Shown here in pieces: positions 51,143-58,725 of a stretch of DNA of 60,599 nucleotides. This DNA is from Oscillospiraceae bacterium (GTDB lineage Bacteria; Bacillota; Clostridia; Oscillospirales; Ruminococcaceae): positions 1 to 60,599 of the forward strand of contig JAHDPQ010000004.1 in assembly GCA_018434245.1 (NCBI GenBank), read 5' to 3'. The notes under the pieces were generated by a model. The model did no database searches, was not told the origin of the DNA, and saw only the letters and a list, made by a program, of their open reading frames with translations. The first letter of the stretch is position 1, and every line of letters begins with the position of its first letter. Made by a program: the position numbers and the translations under genes.

Positions 51143-51465
51143 TCGGCGCCGGGATCAAGGCCGCCCTCCACCGGTTGGGAGAAACGGCCTATCTCCTCTC
51201 CCCACAGGGGGAGGTTGCCTTTCCTGCCAGCGTTCAGCCTGCTCTCAAGCTCCAGGGGGAGGAATCCTCCCCCTTGGGGGCAGGCAGAAGCGGGCAGGCG
51301 GTCCTTTACGCTCCGGCGGACAGCGCCGCCCGCCATCTCAAGGCGGAGGACCGCATCCGAGCCGGGGAGTTTCTCTACCGGGTGTTGCAGGTAGAAACCC
51401 GTGGGCTCAAAGGGACACCTCTCTACATCTGGGCATCTCTCCAACGATGGGAGGTGGCACCATGA
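51139..51465 (+). CDS. head-closure protein (XkdI/gp16-like)
   Basis: This 108-residue beta-rich protein starts at a GTG overlapping the connector stop (GTGA). Size and position between connector and tail-completion genes fit the head-closure ring protein. Assignment by position. Confidence 0.55.
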   Translation: MIGAGIKAALHRLGETAYLLSPQGEVAFPASVQPALKLQGEESSPLGAGRSGQAVLYAPADSAARHLKAEDRIRAGEFLYRVLQVETRGLKGTPLYIWASLQRWEVAP

Positions 51466-51956
51466 CTTTCGTGAAAGAGGCCGTCGCCCGGCATCTGGCA
51501 GGCTGGACCGGCCTGAGCGGAGTGCAAATTCTCTGGGAGTACCCCAAGGAGCGGGCCTTTCCCCTCAAGGGGCCCACTCTGGTGGTGGGGCTGGACGGGG
51601 TGGACCTTTCCCCCGCCGGGCTGGACAACTATCTGGGCCGGGATCCATCCTCTCCAACCGGGCAGGTGACCGCCCTGTATGGCAGCACCGCCATCCTCAC
51701 CCTGCGGCTGGACCTTTACCTGCCGGGAAGCGACGGTTCCGGCTGCCACCGCCTTTACGAGGAGGTTTGCGCCGCCCTCACCGCCCGGGCCGCAGGATTT
51801 GGTCTGCTACGCATCTGGTGCGAGGCGGTTAAGTACGAAAGCGCTACGGCAGCCAGCCGCCTCACCGCCCGGGCCGCCTTGCGGGCCGCTTTTACCGGAC
51901 GGGAAACCGAGGCGGAAATTCTCGATTATCAGGTGAGGAGTGAACTGAATGTCTGA
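51462..51956 (+). CDS. tail completion/terminator-like protein (XkdJ position)
   Basis: This 164-residue protein starts with an ATGA overlap. The small alpha/beta content and position immediately before the sheath gene fit the tail terminator that joins the tail to the head. No diagnostic motif seen. Confidence 0.55.
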   Translation: MTFVKEAVARHLAGWTGLSGVQILWEYPKERAFPLKGPTLVVGLDGVDLSPAGLDNYLGRDPSSPTGQVTALYGSTAILTLRLDLYLPGSDGSGCHRLYEEVCAALTARAAGFGLLRIWCEAVKYESATAASRLTARAALRAAFTGRETEAEILDYQVRSELNV

Positions 51957-52950
51957 TGTGATTCAAAATCTCAGGCCGGGGGTCTACTCCCGGTATCAGG
52001 TGACGGGGAGCTGCGCCGCCACTGCCCTGCGGGACTGCGCTCTGGTGCTGCCCGGCAAGAAAGAAAGCCTAACCCTAGTGACCTCCCCCCCTCAGGCAGC
52101 CGGGCTGGAGGACATCCCCCGGGAGTGCCTGCGGCTTCTGCTGGAAAGCGGGGTAGGCAAGGTCTATCTCGCTTGCGGAGAAACTGCCCGGCAGGCCCTT
52201 TCCCTGCTGGGGGAAGGGGATGTGGGGGCGGTGGTCTGCGACTGCCAAACCCCTGAGGATTCTATTGCTCTAAAAGAATATGTAACAGGCGCTTCCCGGC
52301 AGATGCGGGAATGCATCGGCTTTTGCGCCGTTTTTCCAGAGGAGGCAGCGGAGCTTGCCGCCGGACTCTGCTGCGAGCGGGTAGTCCTCTGCTCTCCGGC
52401 TCTGTCTGCCGGTGAAGAGGCTCCCTCACGTCCTCTGTACGGGGCGTGCTGTCTGGCGGCCCGGACTCTGACGGCGGGCAGCCCCATCGTCAACCTTTCC
52501 GGGGAGGAGTTCCCCCTGCTGGCCGAGGCGGCTTCCCTGCCGGAAGCTTTGGTACAGGAGCTGCTGGCGGCAGGAGTTTGCGTCTTTGAAACGGTGGGCA
52601 GCCGGGTGGAACTGGTTCGGGCCATGACCACCGCCACCGCCCAAAACGGAGCAGCCGACGACTGTCTGCGCAGCCTCAACACGGTGCTGATTGTAGACGA
52701 TGTGATCCGCCATATCCGCAGCTGCCTCAAGGCCCGACTCAAGGGCGCGGGGGTATCCTCTTTGGGCAGCGTGCGGGATCAGGTGGCGGTGGAGCTTGCC
52801 GCCAAACGGGATGCCGGCATCCTCACGGATTTTTCCCCGCCGGTGGTTCGCCCGGTAGGGGGAGACCCCACCGTCTGTCAGGTGGATCTTGCCTTTACGG
52901 TGGCTCATCTGGTCAGCACCATTCACATCACCGCCCAGATTCGGGTGTAA
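51949..52950 (+). CDS. short contractile tail sheath protein (XkdK-like)
   Basis: This 333-residue protein shows both sheath ends: N-terminal LRPGVYSRYQV, which makes the inter-subunit arm, and the C-terminal domain from NTVLIVDDVIRHIRSCLKARLKG to STIHITAQIRV. Its presence makes the tail a contractile, myovirus-type one. It is clearly shorter than the roughly 450-residue PBSX sheath, lacking most of the surface-exposed domain (inference from length). Confidence 0.85.
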   Translation: MSDVIQNLRPGVYSRYQVTGSCAATALRDCALVLPGKKESLTLVTSPPQAAGLEDIPRECLRLLLESGVGKVYLACGETARQALSLLGEGDVGAVVCDCQTPEDSIALKEYVTGASRQMRECIGFCAVFPEEAAELAAGLCCERVVLCSPALSAGEEAPSRPLYGACCLAARTLTAGSPIVNLSGEEFPLLAEAASLPEALVQELLAAGVCVFETVGSRVELVRAMTTATAQNGAADDCLRSLNTVLIVDDVIRHIRSCLKARLKGAGVSSLGSVRDQVAVELAAKRDAGILTDFSPPVVRPVGGDPTVCQVDLAFTVAHLVSTIHITAQIRV

Positions 52951-52965
52951 GGGAGGTTTTGCCCT

Positions 52966-53346
52966 ATGATTACATTTCCCACCTCGGGGGACATCACCAT
53001 CGAGGTCAACGGCAGGCGGCTGGCGGTGGCTCAAAGCTACCGGGCCCGCTCTACCCGGGACAGCCGCCCGGTGGAGGCCTTTGGCCAAAAGGAGCCGGTG
53101 GGCACGGTGGCGGGGCGCTGCGTCCACCGTTTGGAGCTGCAGCGGGTTCAGCTTTTGGAGGAAGCCGCCTTTGACGGCATTGACTTCTTTACCCTTTCCG
53201 GCTTCAACGTGGTCATCGCCAAGCCGGGACGCCGGGTGATCTACTCCGGCTGCGAGTGGTCCAACATTGATGAAAGCGCCTCTCTGGGCAGCGTAGTGCT
53301 GGAATCGGTGAGCATTCTGGCCGCAGGAAGGATGGAGCTGTCATGA
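52966..53346 (+). CDS. tail tube protein (XkdM-like)
   Basis: This 126-residue beta-rich protein immediately follows the sheath, as tube genes do in contractile tails. It contains GDITIEVNGRRLAV and a C-terminal VVLESVSILA strand. GGGAGG precedes ATG 52966. It forms the inner tube that the sheath drives through the envelope. Confidence 0.75.
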   Translation: MITFPTSGDITIEVNGRRLAVAQSYRARSTRDSRPVEAFGQKEPVGTVAGRCVHRLELQRVQLLEEAAFDGIDFFTLSGFNVVIAKPGRRVIYSGCEWSNIDESASLGSVVLESVSILAAGRMELS

Positions 53347-53621
53347 GTACCCTGCATTCCCTCAAGCCCCTGAGTGCCACTCAGGAGCTGGCGGTGCTTC
53401 GGCAGGCGCCAGCCCTCATCCCCGGGTTGATGCGCAGCGGCCTTTCCCTGGAGGATGCCGCGGCGCTGGCTCACAACGCCACCCTCCTCTACTACGCTTT
53501 CAATTCCCAAAACAAGGAGATTTCCTCCCCCAAGGCGGTGTTGGAACAGATGAGCCTTGCGGAAATCGCCGACGGCTGCCGACAACTTGGGGAGGCGAAA
53601 AAAGAGGAGGCTCTGCTGTGA
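53343..53621 (+). CDS. tail assembly chaperone (XkdN-like, G product)
   Basis: This 92-residue helical protein starts at an ATGA overlap with the tube gene. Position and size match the G-type chaperone that normally coats the tape-measure protein. Near its end it contains GAAAAAAG (53597-53604), a possible -1 slip site leading into the next frame. Confidence 0.65.
   Translation: MSTLHSLKPLSATQELAVLRQAPALIPGLMRSGLSLEDAAALAHNATLLYYAFNSQNKEISSPKAVLEQMSLAEIADGCRQLGEAKKEEALL
53597..53604 (+). other. candidate -1 ribosomal frameshift site
   Basis: A run of six A residues followed by G lies seven codons before the chaperone stop. In the -1 frame translation continues without a stop into the 53618-53926 frame, giving a fused product of about 188 residues, as in G/GT chaperones of tailed phages. 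Confidence 0.5.
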
Positions 53622-53926
53622 GCATTGCAGAAGGTTTGGTGGCCAACCGCACGGCCTACCGGGAGTATTTTCGGGAGGCAAAGGAGGCGGAGAAGATTTT
53701 TCTCCCCCCTGCCCCTTCCCTGTTGGAGGAGGAGCCCTTTGTCTTTCCCACCGTCACAGCAAGGGAGCCAGAACCAGTCTACCGACTGGAATCTGAGCCG
53801 GCCATGGCCCCTATCCTCCGGCAAGGGGAGGCTCCCTCCCCCGACGATGATCTGCTGCTGGACCGGCTGGTCTACCGTCTGGACCGGGAATCCCGCCTTC
53901 GCTCCCAGCCCCTGTTGGAGGAATAA
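53618..53926 (+). CDS. second chaperone frame (GT-like extension) or small tail protein
   Basis: This 102-residue frame starts at a GTG overlapping the chaperone stop and lies in its -1 frame. The product is rich in Pro and Glu and has two short helical ends. It can be made alone or as the T part of a frameshifted GT fusion. It is much too short and too Pro-rich to be a normal tape measure. Confidence 0.6.
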   Translation: MSIAEGLVANRTAYREYFREAKEAEKIFLPPAPSLLEEEPFVFPTVTAREPEPVYRLESEPAMAPILRQGEAPSPDDDLLLDRLVYRLDRESRLRSQPLLEE

Positions 53927-54039
53927 CCCCCTTTGAACGTCCATAGCTGCGGGCGAACGGGGCCACTCAAACCGTCTGGTAGAGCGTTCCCCTTCCCCGG
54001 GCTATGAACATCACAGGTCAACGAAAGAAAGGGCCTTTC
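53927..54039. other. 113-bp non-coding gap at the tape-measure position
   Basis: Genes from the connector to the chaperone overlap or nearly abut, and the array is interrupted here, exactly where the tape-measure gene (XkdO) is expected. No frame longer than a few dozen codons occupies it. It could be a deletion scar. Confidence 0.7.
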
Positions 54040-54402
54040 ATGGAAACGATGCAGTTTAAGAATTTTATCTTTCCCCACAATCCCGCCAGCATCACTGTGG
54101 AGCGGCCGGGACGCCACGCCGTCTTCTTCCGGCCGGGCCACGGGGAGGTGGTGCAGGCGCTGGGCCCCGGCGTCAAACAGGTTCGCTGCACCGGCAGCTT
54201 TTTGACACCCACCCCGGCACAGACGGCGGCACTGGTGGCGGAATTTGAAGAAAAAACCGCCGATTCCACCCCCGGCATCCTGCTGCTGCCCGGTCTGGGC
54301 GGCATGGAGGCGGTGCTGACCGAGCTGCGGTGGGAGGCAGTGGGCGAGGGCCGGGAAGTGCCCTACACCATGCGCTTTTTGCAGGCGGAGGTGACGGGAT
54401 GA
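54040..54402 (+). CDS. small baseplate/tail protein (XkdP-like N-terminal region)
   Basis: This 120-residue protein begins MQFKNFIFPHNPASITV, resembling the N-terminal part of XkdP-type proteins, but has no C-terminal LysM domain. The ribosome binding site AAAGAAAGGG precedes ATG 54040. It overlaps the hub gene (ATGA). Confidence 0.6.
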   Translation: METMQFKNFIFPHNPASITVERPGRHAVFFRPGHGEVVQALGPGVKQVRCTGSFLTPTPAQTAALVAEFEEKTADSTPGILLLPGLGGMEAVLTELRWEAVGEGREVPYTMRFLQAEVTG

Positions 54403-55334
54403 GCTTTCGGGTCACCTTGACCACGCCTTTTGTGGGAGGAGACTACCAGCTGGAACCCCTCTCTCTTTCGCTGGTCTCCTCCCTCTCCTCTCCTGCGGCG
54501 GGGATGTCGGGGCGCTTTACCCTCCCGGACTTTCCCCCGGAGTTTTTGCAGGCCCGGGTGGAATACGGCGGTCGTCTTCTCTTTGAAGGAGGAATCGACC
54601 GCCAGCACACCCAGGTGGATGAAAAGGGTGTGGTGCTGGAAATCGAGGCCCGAGACAAAGGCGCTGTGCTACTGGACAATGAGGCAAGACCTAAGGCTTA
54701 CGAAAATCTCACCGTCCAGCGGATGTTTCAGGATTTAATCGCGCCCCACGGCTTTCTGCTGGTGGATTCCTACCCCGCTATCAATGTCCCCTCCTTTACC
54801 ATGCGCAAGGGGCAGAGTTTGTGGGATGCCTTTTGCACCCTGGCCCGACTCTCCTACGGGCATCTGCCCCACGTTAGGGGGGATATGGTGATCACCGCCT
54901 TTCCCCCAGGGGGGGAGACTTGGGTACTGGGGGGAAAGGACTATCCCTTTTCCAGCCTTTCCCAAACCATCAGTCACTACAACGTCCTCTCCCGAGTGCT
55001 GATCCGAGACGCCGCGGGAAGCTACACCACTGCAGTGGCAAACCCCGATGCTCAAAGCCGGGGTATTCGCCGCACCCGATATTTTATTCCCGCGGGGGAA
55101 TACGCCTGCAAGCCCCTATGGGACGCTGATCAGAGAATCCGGCGGAGCATGCGTCAGATGATGCAGGTGGAATTGGAGCTCCCCGGCATTCTGGAACTTT
55201 CCCCCGGAGAGACAGTTTGGGTCAACGACCAGCTGGCTTCCCTGCCTAATTTGCAGGTAGAGCAGATCACCCACTCTACCGGGCCTGGGGGGGAAAGAAC
55301 CCGGCTGCTCCTCCTCTCCTTCCTCTATCAGTAG
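54399..55334 (+). CDS. baseplate hub protein (XkdQ/gpD-like)
   Basis: The 311-residue hub protein resembles late-control protein D/XkdQ: VQRMFQDLIAPHGF, then SLWDAFCTLARLSYGHLPHVRGDMVI in the middle, and a C-terminal beta domain (LELSPGETVWV). It forms the trimeric hub that carries the spike. The start codon overlaps the preceding stop. Confidence 0.8.
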   Translation: MSFRVTLTTPFVGGDYQLEPLSLSLVSSLSSPAAGMSGRFTLPDFPPEFLQARVEYGGRLLFEGGIDRQHTQVDEKGVVLEIEARDKGAVLLDNEARPKAYENLTVQRMFQDLIAPHGFLLVDSYPAINVPSFTMRKGQSLWDAFCTLARLSYGHLPHVRGDMVITAFPPGGETWVLGGKDYPFSSLSQTISHYNVLSRVLIRDAAGSYTTAVANPDAQSRGIRRTRYFIPAGEYACKPLWDADQRIRRSMRQMMQVELELPGILELSPGETVWVNDQLASLPNLQVEQITHSTGPGGERTRLLLLSFLYQ

Positions 55335-55379
55335 GGGCGGCAGGGAGTCGGCTTTTATTATCACCGGGAGGTTTTGTTT

Positions 55380-55730
55380 ATGAGAATCGTACGAGATCTG
55401 CCCCAACCGGGGGAAAGCGCCGCCATTGCTCAGGTGAGCTATTCCAACGCCACCGGCTTTGGTGTGGTGGGGGACAGCGAGATCACCGGCGCTTTGGTCT
55501 TTGCGCCCCGGGGAATCGCCTACCGCCCCTGTGTGGGCGACCATCTGCTGCTGATGCCGGTGGCCGGAGCCGACACCTGTCTGGGGGCTTTGACCTCCAC
55601 CATCGGCCTTGCCCCCGGAGAGCTGCGGCTTTCCTCTTCCGGGGGGGCCAGCATCCAGCTTTGTCAAAACGGCGATATCCTGCTCAACGGGGTCACCATC
55701 ACCAAGGCGGGAAAGATCATCCCCCTGTAA
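55380..55730 (+). CDS. small tail spike/tip protein (XkdR/gpV position)
   Basis: This 116-residue protein has an OB-fold-like N-terminus and a repetitive beta tip (GELRLSSSGGASIQLCQNGDILLNGV). Such a short beta-helix is typical of membrane-piercing spikes. GGGAGG lies 8 nt before ATG 55380. Confidence 0.7.
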   Translation: MRIVRDLPQPGESAAIAQVSYSNATGFGVVGDSEITGALVFAPRGIAYRPCVGDHLLLMPVAGADTCLGALTSTIGLAPGELRLSSSGGASIQLCQNGDILLNGVTITKAGKIIPL

Positions 55731-55835
55731 TGCGGTTGCCCGCTTTTGATGCGGGCAGATCGCACAGTACCACATCTGCTCAGGCTTTGCCTGCCGCCGT
55801 ACTCCACGGCAGATCAGCAGAAACGGAGGAACGCT

Positions 55836-56186
55836 ATGGACACTTTACTGGAAAACGGCACTCATGCTCTGGACGAAAGGGGCCTTCCCATCACCATTAC
55901 CGGGCTGCGGGCCCTGATTCAGCGGCTGCTCATCCGCCTGAGTGTGCGCAAAGGCAGCTTTTTGCCCGACCCCTCTTTGGGCAGCGAGCTGTACCGCCTG
56001 CCCTGTTCCGCCGGGGAGCAGAACAACCGTCTGGCTCTCCACTACGCCCAGCAGGCACTGCTGCAAGAACCCGGGGCCAAAGTGGAGCAGGCTGTCTGCC
56101 GGCTTATGGAAGAAGGCAGTCTCGCCGTCAGCGTCACGGTGAAAATCGACGATCATTCTTATCCTTTGGAGGTGGTTGCCCTATGA
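55836..56186 (+). CDS. baseplate wedge protein (gp25/XkdS-like)
   Basis: This 116-residue gp25-like protein contains RLSVRKGSFLPDPSLGSELYRL, matching the conserved wedge core that triggers sheath polymerisation. ATG 55836 follows GGAGG. A 105-bp gap precedes it. Confidence 0.8.
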   Translation: MDTLLENGTHALDERGLPITITGLRALIQRLLIRLSVRKGSFLPDPSLGSELYRLPCSAGEQNNRLALHYAQQALLQEPGAKVEQAVCRLMEEGSLAVSVTVKIDDHSYPLEVVAL

Positions 56187-57253
56187 ATGTTTTGCCCACT
56201 GCTCAGGAATATTACGACAGAATGCGCCTCCGCTACCGGGAGCTAACCGGCTTTGAAGCCGCCGACGCCTCCGACATTGGCATTCGGCTGCGGGTGCTGG
56301 CCCAGGAGCTCCACACCCTGGGGGAACAGATGACCCAAGCCTATGGCAACGCCTTCCCCCAAACGGCTCAGGGGGCGGCGCTGGAGCTCCACGCGCAGGC
56401 AGCGGGACTTACGCGCCGCCCCGCTCGCTGCGCCGCCGGTATCCTGCGCTTTTCCCGCACCGTTCCCGGCCCCGCCGTCCCCCTTCCCGCCGGAACCCTC
56501 TGCCTCAACCGGGAGGGCACCCTGCGCTTCCGCACCAAGGCGGAGGGCAAAATCCCCGACGGCAAGGCCTATGCCGATGTCCCCGCCGAGGCTCTCACCG
56601 CCGGGCCGGAAGGCAATGTGGCGGCGCAGACGGTCACCGTCCTGATCTCCGCTCTGCCGGGAATTTCGGCGGTGAGTAACCCGACTCCCTTTACCGGAGG
56701 AAGCCCCAGCGAATCTGACGAGGCCCTGCGCACCCGGCTGCTGGAAACCTTGGCCACCCCTCCCGACTGCGCCAACGGGGCCTATTACCGGGCGGTGTCC
56801 ACCAGGCATCCCGGGGTGAGCTCGGCGACTCTGCTGCCCCGACACCGGGGCGTGGGTACCCTGGATGTGGTGGTGGTCTGCTCCCCGGGCTTTGAGGCCC
56901 CTCAGGTGGTGGCAGAGCTGCAAGAGGAGTATCAGGCCGCCCGGGAAATCGGCACACAGGTGCTGGTGCGGCAAGCGGAACCTCTGGCGGTGGAGGTGGC
57001 TGCTCTGGTGGTGACCGCCCCGGGATATGACCCCACGGCGGTGGCATCCCATTGCACCGCAGCTCTCACCCGCTACCTCTCCGCTCTGAGCATCGGGCAG
57101 CCCCTGCTGCTCACCCGCCTTTCCGGCTGCCTGTTGGAAGTGGAGGGGGTGGAAAACTTCCGCCTCCTCTCCCCTGCCAAAGACGTGATCCCCGGGGAAG
57201 ATCAGGTGGTGGTTCCCGGGGAAGTGGATGTAGGAAAGGTGGCGGCGCTGTGA
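56183..57253 (+). CDS. baseplate J family protein (gp47/XkdT-like)
   Basis: The 356-residue baseplate J protein has AQAAGLTRRPARCAAGILRFSR, then NPTPFTGGSPSESDEALRTRLLE, the family signature, and a VEGVENFRLL C-terminus. The start overlaps the gp25 stop (ATGA). Confidence 0.9.
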   Translation: MNVLPTAQEYYDRMRLRYRELTGFEAADASDIGIRLRVLAQELHTLGEQMTQAYGNAFPQTAQGAALELHAQAAGLTRRPARCAAGILRFSRTVPGPAVPLPAGTLCLNREGTLRFRTKAEGKIPDGKAYADVPAEALTAGPEGNVAAQTVTVLISALPGISAVSNPTPFTGGSPSESDEALRTRLLETLATPPDCANGAYYRAVSTRHPGVSSATLLPRHRGVGTLDVVVVCSPGFEAPQVVAELQEEYQAAREIGTQVLVRQAEPLAVEVAALVVTAPGYDPTAVASHCTAALTRYLSALSIGQPLLLTRLSGCLLEVEGVENFRLLSPAKDVIPGEDQVVVPGEVDVGKVAAL

Positions 57254-57819
57254 ACAGTGTAAACCGCCTTTACCGCCTGCTTTCCCCCCTGCGGCTTTAC
57301 GCCTTGGGCCACGACAGCCTGATTGACAAGGAGCTGAAAGCCTACGGAGCCGGTTTTTCCCTTCTGGAGGAGCAGCTGGTACTACTGGAGCGTGATGTTC
57401 TTCCTCAAACCGCAACTGCCAAAGGGCTGAACCTCCACGAAGCGGCGGTGGGGCTGCCGATACGCAACGCCTCCCAGCAGGCCCGTCGGGATCTGATTCT
57501 GGCCCGCAGGCAAAGGCCTCGCCTGCCCACTCCTGCCGGAGCGCTGGCCCTGCTTAAGGCCGTAGGCTTACTGGAGCCCGAGGTGTTCGAGGAAGAGGGA
57601 ACCCTCTTCCTTGCTGCTTCCGGGGTGGCTCAGGGATTGGACCCTGACGCCGCCTGGCAACTGGCGTTGGAAAGCCTGCCCGCCCATCTGCCGGTGGAGA
57701 CTAACGCCCAGGGCCGCAACTGGGAAAGTCTGGAGGCGCTGGGGCTTTCCTGTGACGCCTTTGACGCTCTGGAAAAGTGCTGGAGCCTTTTGGCTTTTAC
57801 CGGTACATCTCAAACATAG
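57250..57819 (+). CDS. tail protein I family (XkdU/DUF2313-like)
   Basis: This 189-residue protein starts at GTG 57250 overlapping the preceding stop (GTGA). It contains LLERDVLPQTATAKGLNLHEAAVGLP and RRDLILARRQRP, typical of YmfQ/XkdU wedge proteins that connect baseplate J to fibres. Confidence 0.8.
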   Translation: MNSVNRLYRLLSPLRLYALGHDSLIDKELKAYGAGFSLLEEQLVLLERDVLPQTATAKGLNLHEAAVGLPIRNASQQARRDLILARRQRPRLPTPAGALALLKAVGLLEPEVFEEEGTLFLAASGVAQGLDPDAAWQLALESLPAHLPVETNAQGRNWESLEALGLSCDAFDALEKCWSLLAFTGTSQT

Positions 57820-57831
57820 GGAGGTAATGCA

Positions 57832-58371
57832 ATGCCAAGCAGCAACAAAACGCCCCATTTAAAGCTGAACAGCTGGATTGGGAGCGACATTCCCAAAATG
57901 GCGGATTTTAACACTGACAACACCCTGCTGGACGCCGCCTTTGCCCAACTGCAGGATCAGATCGCAAACGGTATTCCCGGTCCAGGCGGGGCCGATCCCC
58001 GCCTGGACGACCATCTGGCCGACGGGGAGGTTCATCTTTCCCCGGAGGATCGAACCTCCCTTGCCGACAGTGCCCCGGTGGTGGGAACTTATCTGGGGGA
58101 CGGCAATCCCTTTCAGGGGATTGTGCTGGGCTTTCGGCCCCGCTTTGGCTTTGTCTTTGCCGACAACACCCCCATCATGACCTTAAACGCCGCGGGCAAC
58201 GCTCAGTTTACCCACTTTGCCGTCATGACCCGGCAGGGCTGCACTTCCGGGGTAGAGACCATCCCCACCGGGTTTCAGGCCAAGCAGTTGGGCAGCGCCA
58301 ATCAGGGGGGACAGACCAGCATCGGCCTGAACAAAGATGGCCAGCTCTATATCTATCTGGCGTGGCGCTAA
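57832..58371 (+). CDS. short tail fibre protein
   Basis: This 179-residue protein has an N-terminal baseplate-attachment segment (LKLNSWIGSDIPKMADFNTDNTLLDAAF) common in clostridial phage fibres, a Gly/Pro/Asp-rich bend, and a beta-rich C-terminal head. It is very short for a receptor-binding fibre, so host range may be narrow or the target may be close kin (inference). Last cassette gene. Confidence 0.8.
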   Translation: MPSSNKTPHLKLNSWIGSDIPKMADFNTDNTLLDAAFAQLQDQIANGIPGPGGADPRLDDHLADGEVHLSPEDRTSLADSAPVVGTYLGDGNPFQGIVLGFRPRFGFVFADNTPIMTLNAAGNAQFTHFAVMTRQGCTSGVETIPTGFQAKQLGSANQGGQTSIGLNKDGQLYIYLAWR

Positions 58372-58403
58372 CCGCAGCATCCACGACATCCTGCAAGATT
58401 TGC

Positions 58404-58428
58404 AAAAGCCGCCGCTTTGGTGGCTTTT
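58404..58428 (+). terminator. intrinsic terminator ending the phage cassette
   Basis: AAAAGCCGCC/GGTGGCTTTT stem with a 5-nt loop, 32 bp after the fibre stop. A CTTTCCC/GGGAAAG palindrome follows. Confidence 0.75.
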
Positions 58429-58520
58429 CGCTTTCCCCCGGGAAAGGACTCCCTCTTCAGTCAAGGGAAAACAAAGCTTCTTTTTTGTATAAGATTTACA
58501 AACCGTTTACGCTCCGGCAA

Positions 58521-58549
58521 TTGACGGGGACCCGTTTGTATATTATAAT
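58521..58549 (+). promoter_or_regulatory. sigma-A promoter of the PrsA-like foldase gene
   Basis: TTGACG-N17-TATAAT, about 175 bp before the ATG. Confidence 0.85.
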
Positions 58550-58555
58550 GTTAGC

Positions 58556-58725
58556 TGCGGTCAAGCCGCAGACAAGTCACCCATGGCCGAGCAGGCGATG
58601 GGAATACGAATCTGCGTTGTACAATACGGTCTGCCTGCCTTTTGCGCAGCGACAATTGAATTGCCGGATTTAAACATCGCAGAACAGTATGACGTGTGGG
58701 CGGACGCCCGGAAAAGGAGCGTACC
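58556..58725 (+). other. long structured leader of the foldase gene
   Basis: The 170-nt untranslated leader can form CTGCGG/CCGCAG (58556), CCCAT/ATGGG (58581) and CTGCG/CGCAG (58612) stems and ends at AAAAGGAGC. No terminator lies in it and no riboswitch class is recognised. Translational control is possible. Confidence 0.45.

Larger units (their letters stand above)
45792..58371 (+). mobile_element. PBSX-like phage structural cassette lacking tape measure, lysis and integration genes
   Basis: Nineteen collinear plus-strand genes run from terminase small subunit to tail fibre in the order of the Bacillus PBSX/xkd cluster: packaging, portal, protease, capsid, connectors, sheath, tube, chaperone, hub, spike, gp25, baseplate J, tail protein I, fibre. 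Most starts overlap the preceding stop. No integrase, repressor, recombinase, holin or endolysin is present, and ordinary chromosomal genes flank both ends inside the window. All reading frames are open. No flanking att-like direct repeat was noticed. Confidence 0.9.

Noticed and set aside
45792-58371. R-type tailocin
   Set aside because: Terminase, portal, protease and capsid genes are present and intact, so the locus is not a tail-only bacteriocin.
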